This document shows, one piece after another, positions 5,568 through 11,353 of a stretch of DNA of 11,353 bases (its first letter is position 1; each line of letters opens with the position of its first letter). The translations under genes and the position numbers were made by a program. Source of the DNA: DASSKW01 sp050739495 (lineage in GTDB: Bacteria; Pseudomonadota; Gammaproteobacteria; Natronospirales; REEB76). Location of the stretch: contig JBOIBL010000278.1 in NCBI GenBank assembly GCA_050739495.1, forward strand, positions 1-11,353, read 5' to 3'. The notes under the pieces were generated by a model. That model was not told where the DNA came from. It made no database searches and saw nothing but the letters and a program-made list of their open reading frames with translations.

Positions 5568-6071
5568 ATGTCCTTGCGTCGCTGGTTGAATCTGGCAGGA
5601 TTCCTGATTTGCGCGTTGCTGCTGAGCTATGCGTATTATTCCCAGTTTCATGATCATCTCGAACCGTGTCCGCTCTGCATCTTTCAGCGCGTGGGCGTGA
5701 TTGCGGTCGGATTGGTCTTCCTTATCGCATTCCTGCACCATGCCGGCGCATTGAGCGCACGCATCTATGGTGGATTACAGTTTTTGGCCGCAATGGCAGG
5801 CGGTGCGGTCTCTGTCCGGCACATCTACGTCCAGCATCTGCCGCCGGATATGGCGCCGCCTTGCGGGCCGGGACTGAGTTATCTGTTCAAGGTGCTGCCG
5901 CTCAATAAATTCATCGTCAAGGCATTCACGGGCACCGCAGACTGTTCCATCGTCACCTGGCGGTTTCTTGGCTTGACCATGCCGGAATGGATGCTGATCT
6001 GGTTCGTTGTTCTGGGTGTCGGTGGATTCGTGATGAACTGGTATCTGACGCGCCCACGCTCGGCGGCTTAG
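5568..6071 (+). CDS. dsbB: Disulfide bond formation protein B (DsbB)
   Basis: DsbB is the inner-membrane quinone reductase that reoxidises periplasmic DsbA. The 167 residues (E. coli 176) have four predicted membrane segments (about 9-25, 42-58, 66-83 and 141-158). Both periplasmic cysteine pairs are present: C34-C37 in the CPLC motif and C99/C126 in the second loop. R41, corresponding to the quinone-site arginine of E. coli DsbB (R48), follows in CPLCIFQR. A GAGG at 5557-5560 is 7 bases before ATG 5568. The gene is separated from phoU by 93 bp holding a possible promoter and an inverted repeat. It ends in TAG, overlapping by four bases the TAA of the convergent dapE. No dsbA is present in the window. 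Confidence 0.95.
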   Translation: MSLRRWLNLAGFLICALLLSYAYYSQFHDHLEPCPLCIFQRVGVIAVGLVFLIAFLHHAGALSARIYGGLQFLAAMAGGAVSVRHIYVQHLPPDMAPPCGPGLSYLFKVLPLNKFIVKAFTGTADCSIVTWRFLGLTMPEWMLIWFVVLGVGGFVMNWYLTRPRSAA

Positions 6072-7198
6072 CCGATCAGCAACTTCTGCATGATGCTCAG
6101 ATAGATTGTGGTCAGTTTCTCGAGATCATCGACGCTTACACATTCATCGATCTTGTGGATGCTGGTATTCAACGGTCCGAACTCGACGACTTCGGCGCCG
6201 GTAGGCGCGATAAAGCGGCCATCGGACGTCCCGCCACCGGTATCGAAGCGCGGGGTTATGCTGGTCGCTTCCCGTACCGAATCTGCTACGACCATACTCA
6301 AACGACCGGATCGGGTGAGGAACGGTTCGCCCATGGCATGCCATTTCAGCTCGTGGCGTATGCCGTGACTGTCGAGCACTGATTTGGTCCGTTGCTGCAG
6401 TTCCTCCGTTGTAACCGATGCTGAATACCGGAAATTGAATCGCACGGTCGCCTGACCCGGGATTACATTCCCAGCTCCGGTTCCTGCATTGAAATTCGAT
6501 ATCTGGAAACTGGTAGGCGGGAACTCCGGGCTTCCCTCATCCCAACGTGTATTTATCAGTTCGGTGAGCGCTGGCGTAATACGGTGGATGGGGTTGTCGG
6601 CACTTTGTGGGTAGGCTACATGTCCCTGTATGCCATGCACCGTAAGAAAGCCGGTCAATGAGCCGCGCCTGCCATTGCGGATCGTATCGCCGAATGTTTC
6701 GAGACTCGATGGCTCGCCGACTACGCACCAGTCTATTTTTTCGTCGCGGCGACTGAGTTCCTCGATGACTTTTACGGTGCCATCCACCGATGGACCTTCT
6801 TCATCGCCAGTGATCAGGAATCCGATGCGTCCAGGGTGGTGGGGATACGCCGCCGTGAATTGCTGGGCGGCAACCACCATCGCTGCCAGTCCACCTTTCA
6901 TATCGGCAGCGCCACGCCCATACAGCAGGCCGTCTTTTACCACGGGAATGAATGGATCGGTTGACCACTGTTCTTTCGGCCCTGGCGGTACCACATCGGT
7001 GTGGCCGGCGAATACCAGTAAAGGACCGTTGCCGCCATGCGTCGCCCACAGGTTGTCGACCTCCCCGAAGTGCAGCGCCTCGCAGCTGAATCCGGCTGCT
7101 TGCAGATGCCTTATTAATAACTGCTGACAACCGGCATCTTCTGGCGTCACAGAAGGGCATGCGATAAGCGCCTTGGCGAGTTCCAGCACGTCACTCAT
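6068..7198 (-). CDS. dapE: Succinyl-diaminopimelate desuccinylase DapE
   Basis: This dinuclear zinc M20-family hydrolase cleaves N-succinyl-LL-2,6-diaminopimelate to succinate and LL-DAP in lysine and peptidoglycan-precursor synthesis. The 376 residues equal the usual length. Metal and catalytic residues are all visible: H66 and D68 (FAGHTDVVPPGP), D99 (GRGAADMKGG), E133 catalytic base and E134 (TGDEEG), E162 (VVGEPSS) and H348 (GPLNTSIHKIDE). The dimerisation (lid) domain spans about 178-293, including the HGIQGHVAYPQSADNP stretch. The ATG (7198-7196) overlaps the yffB-like stop in ATGA, so it is the last gene of a translationally coupled chain. Its stop overlaps the dsbB stop from the other strand, leaving no space for a terminator between the genes. 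Confidence 0.96.
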   Translation of the reverse strand: MSDVLELAKALIACPSVTPEDAGCQQLLIRHLQAAGFSCEALHFGEVDNLWATHGGNGPLLVFAGHTDVVPPGPKEQWSTDPFIPVVKDGLLYGRGAADMKGGLAAMVVAAQQFTAAYPHHPGRIGFLITGDEEGPSVDGTVKVIEELSRRDEKIDWCVVGEPSSLETFGDTIRNGRRGSLTGFLTVHGIQGHVAYPQSADNPIHRITPALTELINTRWDEGSPEFPPTSFQISNFNAGTGAGNVIPGQATVRFNFRYSASVTTEELQQRTKSVLDSHGIRHELKWHAMGEPFLTRSGRLSMVVADSVREATSITPRFDTGGGTSDGRFIAPTGAEVVEFGPLNTSIHKIDECVSVDDLEKLTTIYLSIMQKLLIG

Positions 7199-7548
7199 CG
7201 GGATTCCCCGACCAGTTCGTCGTAGGAAGCTACATTGAATCCGACTAGCACATTTTTCCCGTGTTCCAGGATCGGGCGTTTCAACAACGTGGGGTGTTTT
7301 TCAAGTACAGCTACCACGTCGCCAGCTTCAAGCTTATGTTTTGCAGATTCGGCCAGATTTCGCCAGGTTGTACCGCGACGATTGACGAGTACTTCGACTC
7401 CTGCCGTTTTCAGCCAGTGGGACAGACGTGAAGAGTCAGGTGTATCTTCGCGGACATCGTGGAAGCTGAACACGATTCGATGTATTTCCAGCCAGCGTCG
7501 AGCTTTACGGCAGGTGTCGCAGTTCTTGAGGCCCCACATGTTGTTCAT
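7195..7548 (-). CDS. yffB: ArsC-family YffB/Spx-like thioredoxin-fold protein
   Basis: This is a 117-residue member of the ArsC/YffB/Spx family. It starts MWGLKNCDTCRKARRWL with C10 at the position of the ArsC active cysteine and C13 making a CxxC pair. RRGTTWRNL (58-66), PTLLKRPIL (86-94) and LVGFNVASYDELV (101-113) are the other family landmarks. Despite the usual annotation 'arsenate reductase', YffB proteins have no proven arsenate role; the Pseudomonas YffB structure suggested a glutathione-dependent thiol reductase. The second cysteine is, from memory, often absent in YffB and typical of Spx. Both ends overlap dap genes by ATGA (dapD upstream, dapE downstream), and yffB beside dapE is also the E. 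coli order. ATG 7548 is chosen for the overlap; ATG 7539 is possible. Confidence 0.85.
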   Translation of the reverse strand: MNNMWGLKNCDTCRKARRWLEIHRIVFSFHDVREDTPDSSRLSHWLKTAGVEVLVNRRGTTWRNLAESAKHKLEAGDVVAVLEKHPTLLKRPILEHGKNVLVGFNVASYDELVGESR

Positions 7549-8384
7549 GGCGTCTGATTCGCGCTGCGTAGAAGTTCATTGATGCCGACTTTGGCGCGGG
7601 TTTTGGCATCAACCCGCTTCACGATCACCGCACATTGCAGGCTGTAGCGGCCCTCGGGCGAGGGCAGGGTGCCAGGTACCACTACTGCACCAGCTGGCAC
7701 CCGGCCGTAACTGATCTGATCGCGTTCGCGATCATAGATGCGAGTGCTCTGGCCGATGAACACGCCCATCGAAATCACTGCGCCTCGTTCGACGATTACG
7801 CCTTCCACGATTTCGGAACGGGCACCGATGAAGCAGTCGTCCTCGATGATGGTCGGTGCAGCCTGCAGCGGCTCCAGCACGCCGCCGATGCCGGCGCCTC
7901 CAGAAATGTGCACGTTGCGCCCAATCTGGGCACAGGAACCGACGGTTGCCCAAGTATCAACCATGCTGCCTGAACCTACGTAGGCACCGATGTTCACGTA
8001 ACAGGGCATCAATACTGTATCGGGTGCGATGTAGGCACCCTTGCGAATGACTGCAGAGGGTACGATGCGTGCGCCATCACGCTCGAAATCCTGTTGCGAA
8101 TAATCGCTGTACTTGAGTGGCACCTTGTCGAAGTAGCGCAATGCCCCTGAATCGATTATGCGGTTAGGCTGCAGCCGGAAGTACAGCAATACGGCTTTCT
8201 TGAGCCATTCATTGACCAGCCACTTGCCGTCATGCAGTTCGGCGACCCGTGCTTCGCCGCTGTCCAGCAGAGAGATCGTGGCTTCGACCGCAGCCCGAAG
8301 TTCCGGCACCGTATCTGACGGAGTGATTCCGGCGCGCTGCCCGAATGCGGTTTCGATAATCTGCCTGATCTCGGTATTGTTCAC
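7545..8384 (-). CDS. dapD: 2,3,4,5-tetrahydropyridine-2,6-dicarboxylate N-succinyltransferase DapD
   Basis: DapD transfers succinyl from succinyl-CoA to tetrahydrodipicolinate, giving N-succinyl-2-amino-6-oxopimelate, the entry step of the succinylase DAP route. The 279 residues compare with 274 in E. coli. It has an N-terminal helical domain (1-100, including GKWLVNEWLKKAVLLYFR), a left-handed beta-helix of hexapeptide repeats (about 107-235, with DTWATVGSCAQIG at 143-155 and GGAGIGGVLEP at 162-172), and a C-terminal GRYSLQCAVIVKRVD segment. The start is a GTG (8384-8382) that overlaps the dapC stop in GTGA, and the stop overlaps the yffB-like start in ATGA. It lies directly after the gene for the enzyme that uses its product. 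Confidence 0.96.
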   Translation of the reverse strand: MNNTEIRQIIETAFGQRAGITPSDTVPELRAAVEATISLLDSGEARVAELHDGKWLVNEWLKKAVLLYFRLQPNRIIDSGALRYFDKVPLKYSDYSQQDFERDGARIVPSAVIRKGAYIAPDTVLMPCYVNIGAYVGSGSMVDTWATVGSCAQIGRNVHISGGAGIGGVLEPLQAAPTIIEDDCFIGARSEIVEGVIVERGAVISMGVFIGQSTRIYDRERDQISYGRVPAGAVVVPGTLPSPEGRYSLQCAVIVKRVDAKTRAKVGINELLRSANQTP

Positions 8385-9577
8385 AGTGACTCCACATGGC
8401 TACGCAGCCGGCGTATCGCTTCGCTGCATTCTTCGACGGGGGCGACCAGCGAGATACGTATCCGTTGCTTGCCCGGATTGCCGTACGCGCTGTCGCGGGA
8501 CAGGTAGCTGCCGGGCACTACGGTAACATTTTGCCTGGCGTACAGCTCACGGGTAAAAATCTCGTCATCTATCGGCGTGCGCGGCCACAGATAAAAGGCG
8601 GCGGGCGGGAAAGTCACATCCATCACCGGCTTGAGAATGCGCATCGCTGCGTCGAATTTCTCACGATACAACGCCCGGTTATCTTTCACATGCTGTTCAT
8701 CGTTCCATGCCAGTACGCTGGCCAGCTGTACATGATTGGGTACTGCGCAGCCATGATAAGTGCGGTACAAAAGAAATCTGGCCAGTATTTCCGCGTCGCC
8801 GGCCACGAAACCTGAACGCAGACCCGGCACACTGGAACGCTTTGAAAGACTGTGGAAGACGATGCAGCGGCGGAAATCGTGGCGCCCCATCTGCTCGCAA
8901 GCCTGAAGCAATCCGGGCGGGGGATTCTCTTCGTCCAGATAGATTTCCGAGTAGCATTCATCCGAGGCCACGATGAAGTCGTAACGATCGGCCAGTTCGA
9001 CAACCCGCTGCAGATAAGCAGTATCCATGATCGCGCCGGTTGGGTTGCCGGGTGTGCAGATGAACAATAACTGACAACGCTGCCAGACGGCCTCGGGCAC
9101 CTGATCCAGATCCGGCAGAAACCCGGTTTCCTCATTGGTGTCCATGAACCAGGGTTCGGCACCAGCCAGGAAGGCGCCGCCTTCATATATCTGATAGAAC
9201 GGATTTGGCATCAGTACCAGTGGGCGCCGGGTCCGGTCGATGATGGTCTGCACGAATGCAAACAAACCTTCGCGTGTGCCGTTCACGGGAAGCACATGAA
9301 GCTCGGGATCGACGCGACCGGCGCCGAGGCCGAAGCGCCGGGTGAGCCAGTGCGCGACTGCCTCGCGCAATTCCGGCAGGCCTTTGGCGACCGGATAGGC
9401 ACCGAGACCGGCCAGATTGCCGCGCAGTGCATCGAGCACCAATTTTGGAGGCGCATGCTTGGGCTCCCCGATCGACAAGGGGATGTGGCCGAGGTTCGCG
9501 GGAGGGGTGATGCCCTGTTTGAGTTTCGCCAGCCGCTCGAATGGGTAGGGCAGTAGTTTGTCTAAATCGGGATTCAT
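8381..9577 (-). CDS. dapC: N-succinyldiaminopimelate aminotransferase DapC (PLP fold type I)
   Basis: This class I/II aminotransferase uses glutamate to convert N-succinyl-2-amino-6-oxopimelate to N-succinyl-LL-DAP, the step between DapD and DapE. The 398 residues starting MNPDLDKLLPYPFERL are typical of proteobacterial DapC. PLP-binding elements in order are NGTREGLF (99-106), NPFYQIYE (125-132), TPGNPTG (175-181), D206 in ASDECYSEIY, the Schiff-base lysine K246 in SLSKRS, and R254. The open frame extends to 9682, but that start would overlap glnD by 80 bp and adds an atypical tail; ATG 9577-9575 lies 25 bp after the glnD stop and fits the family. No promoter is obvious in that gap, so readthrough from glnD is likely. 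The stop overlaps the dapD GTG. Position in the dap cluster decides DapC over ArgD-like or AspC-like aminotransferases. Confidence 0.92.
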   Translation of the reverse strand: MNPDLDKLLPYPFERLAKLKQGITPPANLGHIPLSIGEPKHAPPKLVLDALRGNLAGLGAYPVAKGLPELREAVAHWLTRRFGLGAGRVDPELHVLPVNGTREGLFAFVQTIIDRTRRPLVLMPNPFYQIYEGGAFLAGAEPWFMDTNEETGFLPDLDQVPEAVWQRCQLLFICTPGNPTGAIMDTAYLQRVVELADRYDFIVASDECYSEIYLDEENPPPGLLQACEQMGRHDFRRCIVFHSLSKRSSVPGLRSGFVAGDAEILARFLLYRTYHGCAVPNHVQLASVLAWNDEQHVKDNRALYREKFDAAMRILKPVMDVTFPPAAFYLWPRTPIDDEIFTRELYARQNVTVVPGSYLSRDSAYGNPGKQRIRISLVAPVEECSEAIRRLRSHVESL

Positions 9578-9602
9578 GCCTGGTTCCGATAGTTGCAGTA
9601 AT

Positions 9603-11353
9603 TCAACTTGCTTCACCGATGCGTGACAGCAAGGCGGCGCGTAACCGTGCCTGTGCTTCTGCATCATCAAACGGTCGGCCATCTGCGCCGGTTATGAAGA
9701 ATACGTCTTCAGCGCGTTCGCCAACGGTGGTTATTTTTGCATTCTGCAATCGCACTTCGCACGCTTTCAGCGCCTGACCGATCTGGGATAACAGTCCGGG
9801 CCGATCGCCCGCGCTGATTTCCAGCACAGTGCGTGCATTCACGGCATCTTCTGCGAAATGGATCTGCGTCGGGGTAGTGAACATCCGTACCTGACGTGGC
9901 GCCCGCCGCGTGACTGGGATGGGTGAGGCATTATGCCGGTTTATTTCGTGCCGAAGTACCCGTTCAATCTCTCGCAACCGTTCCGGTTCGCTGGTCGGGG
10001 CAGCATCGTCTTCGAGTACCACGTAGGTATCGAGGCGGCTGTCGATACCTACCGGCATCAATCGTGCATCGAGCACGGTAAGGCCAAGTTGTGACAGGAC
10101 CGCCGTCACCCGGCCGAAGATGAAATCGTCCTGGTGGGAGTAAACGCACACGGCGGTACCGCCGCGCTGCGGCTGTTCACGCACGAAGGCGAGCGGTAGC
10201 CGGTCCGGTGTGACTCTCGACAGGGTACTGGTATGCCATACGATTTCATCCGCGGTATGACGCAGGAAATATTCTTCAGAGAGCGCATCCCAGACTCTGA
10301 GAATGGCGCTGGTATCGAATCCACGCTCACGCAATTCCTGCATGGCAACTTGCTGGGTCTCGTGAATCAACTCGTCCTTGTCGATAGGATTTTCAAGTCC
10401 GTGACGGAGAGCTTCGCTGGTGGCGCGATACAGTTCCTTGAACAGGCTCGCTTTCCATGAGTTCCAGAGATCGGGGTTGGTCCCGCGGACATCTGCGACC
10501 GTGAGGATGTACAGGTAATCAAGATGCATCTGATCGCTTACCCGGCTGGCAAATTCATGCACTACCTGCGGGTCATTTATGTCGCGTTTCTGCGCAGTGA
10601 TGGAGAGCAGGAGATGGTTCTGTACCAGCCACGATACAAGTCTGGCCTCGTAACGTGAGAGTCCGTGATCGAGGCAGAAACTTTCCGCATCCTGCGCACC
10701 AAGTTCGGAATGATCGCCACCACGGCCTTTGGCGATGTCATGGAACAGTGCGGCCAGATAGGCAATCTCGGGTTTCGGCAGCGCTTGCATGATCTGGCTG
10801 CACAAGGGAAATTCTTCGTCGTAACGACTGAGCGCGAAACGCCGCAGGTTGCTGACCACGAACAGGATATGTTCATCCACGGTATAGGTGTGGAACAAGT
10901 CGTATTGCATGCGTCCCACCACCGCGCCGAACGCAGGCAGATAACGGCCGAGCACACCATAACGATTCATGCGGCGTAATTCGTGGGTGACACCCTGCGG
11001 TTCCCGCAGCACCGTCATGAACAATTCGCGGTTCGCCGGTTCGGCGCGGAATATTGTGTCGATCTGGTGCAAACTCTGCCGCAATGCGCGCAGGGTCGTG
11101 GCGCCGACGCCTTTGAGCCGCGGATGTTGTTGCAGGGAATGGAAGATTTCGAGCAAAGCTGATGGACGACGGGTAAACAGCTCCGGGTCGTTGGCATGCA
11201 GGAAACCGTTTCGAGCAGTGAAAGCGTCATCCAAGGGTGTGATATCAGCGGAAACAGGTGCCAGAATCACTTCTTCCAGTGATTGCAGCAGTATCTCGTT
11301 CAGCAGTCCCAGTTCCTTGATACTGCGATAGTAGTCCTGCATGAATTGTTCTA
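9603..11353 (-). CDS. glnD: Bifunctional uridylyltransferase/uridylyl-removing enzyme GlnD (C-terminal two thirds, 5' end beyond window)
   Basis: GlnD senses glutamine and uridylylates or deuridylylates the PII proteins GlnB/GlnK, setting nitrogen control. The frame stays open to the window edge (upstream codons read EQF before MQDYYRSIKELG), so the apparent ATG at 11342 is internal. About 582 residues are present; the family is near 890, so the nucleotidyltransferase domain is missing only because the window ends. Counting from that internal Met, MQYDLFHTYTVDEH (145-158) is followed by the HD-domain core LFHDIAKGRGGDHSELGAQ (199-217, H201-D202, the uridylyl-removing site). Two ACT domains follow (about 395-465 and 505-575), the second with SAGDRPGLLSQIGQAL and AKITTVGERAEDVFFIT. 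dapC begins 25 bp after its stop. Confidence 0.95.
   Translation of the reverse strand, partial: EQFMQDYYRSIKELGLLNEILLQSLEEVILAPVSADITPLDDAFTARNGFLHANDPELFTRRPSALLEIFHSLQQHPRLKGVGATTLRALRQSLHQIDTIFRAEPANRELFMTVLREPQGVTHELRRMNRYGVLGRYLPAFGAVVGRMQYDLFHTYTVDEHILFVVSNLRRFALSRYDEEFPLCSQIMQALPKPEIAYLAALFHDIAKGRGGDHSELGAQDAESFCLDHGLSRYEARLVSWLVQNHLLLSITAQKRDINDPQVVHEFASRVSDQMHLDYLYILTVADVRGTNPDLWNSWKASLFKELYRATSEALRHGLENPIDKDELIHETQQVAMQELRERGFDTSAILRVWDALSEEYFLRHTADEIVWHTSTLSRVTPDRLPLAFVREQPQRGGTAVCVYSHQDDFIFGRVTAVLSQLGLTVLDARLMPVGIDSRLDTYVVLEDDAAPTSEPERLREIERVLRHEINRHNASPIPVTRRAPRQVRMFTTPTQIHFAEDAVNARTVLEISAGDRPGLLSQIGQALKACEVRLQNAKITTVGERAEDVFFITGADGRPFDDAEAQARLRAALLSRIGEAS

Noticed and set aside
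6630..7127. 165-residue plus-strand open frame
   Set aside because: Antisense to dapE, whose catalytic residues are intact; the composition is low-information Pro/Ser-rich, as expected of a shadow frame.
9578..9682. Upstream extension of dapC to an ATG at 9682
   Set aside because: It overlaps the glnD coding end by 80 bp and adds an atypical 35-residue tail; the MNPDLDKLLPYPFERL start at 9577 matches the family.
1..11353. CRISPR arrays, tRNA/rRNA genes, insertion sequences, defence or phage modules
   Set aside because: No regularly spaced repeats, transposase-like frames, terminal inverted repeats or cloverleaf-like segments were seen; every long frame is assigned to a housekeeping or regulatory gene.

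Overview
The window looks like ordinary chromosome of a gammaproteobacterium. It is moderately GC-rich and tightly packed, with no mobile element, tRNA, rRNA or CRISPR array. The placement rests on a YoaA/DinG-type helicase end joined to tsaB (the E. coli order), a full set of gammaproteobacterial-looking PhoB, PhoR, PhoU and DsbB proteins, and a glnD-dapC-dapD-yffB-dapE cluster. I cannot name the genus.

Left part, plus strand (1-6071). The 3' end of a DinG-family helicase overlaps tsaB (t6A tRNA modification) by ATGA. Next come phoB and phoR, which touch at TGATG; a GNAT acyltransferase and a PlsC-type acyltransferase resembling OlsB and OlsA of ornithine-lipid synthesis, overlapping by ATGA; then phoU and dsbB. 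The phosphate-sensing genes thus flank a lipid module whose known relatives replace phospholipids with phosphorus-free aminolipids during phosphate starvation. Pho-box-like 7-bp repeats at 11-bp spacing lie ahead of phoB (839-856, with a good -10 exactly 10 bp downstream), olsB (2911-2939) and phoU (4572-4589). The simplest reading is an autoregulated cluster: PhoR activates PhoB, PhoB drives phoBR, olsBA and phoU, and PhoU restrains PhoR. No pst transporter genes are present here.

Right part, minus strand (6068-11353). Reading leftwards: the 3' two thirds of glnD (PII uridylyltransferase/uridylyl-removing enzyme), then dapC, dapD, a YffB/Spx-like ArsC-family protein and dapE. The last four are chained by 4-base start/stop overlaps. 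DapD, DapC and DapE are the three consecutive enzymes of the succinylase branch of lysine/diaminopimelate synthesis. dapE and dsbB converge with their stop codons overlapping in a TTAG.

No wholly new system is evident. The best leads are the Pho-controlled aminolipid module inside the phoBR-phoU locus, the in-phase Pho-box arrays, a compound inverted repeat just upstream of dsbB, and the CxxC-bearing YffB-like protein locked into the DAP operon.
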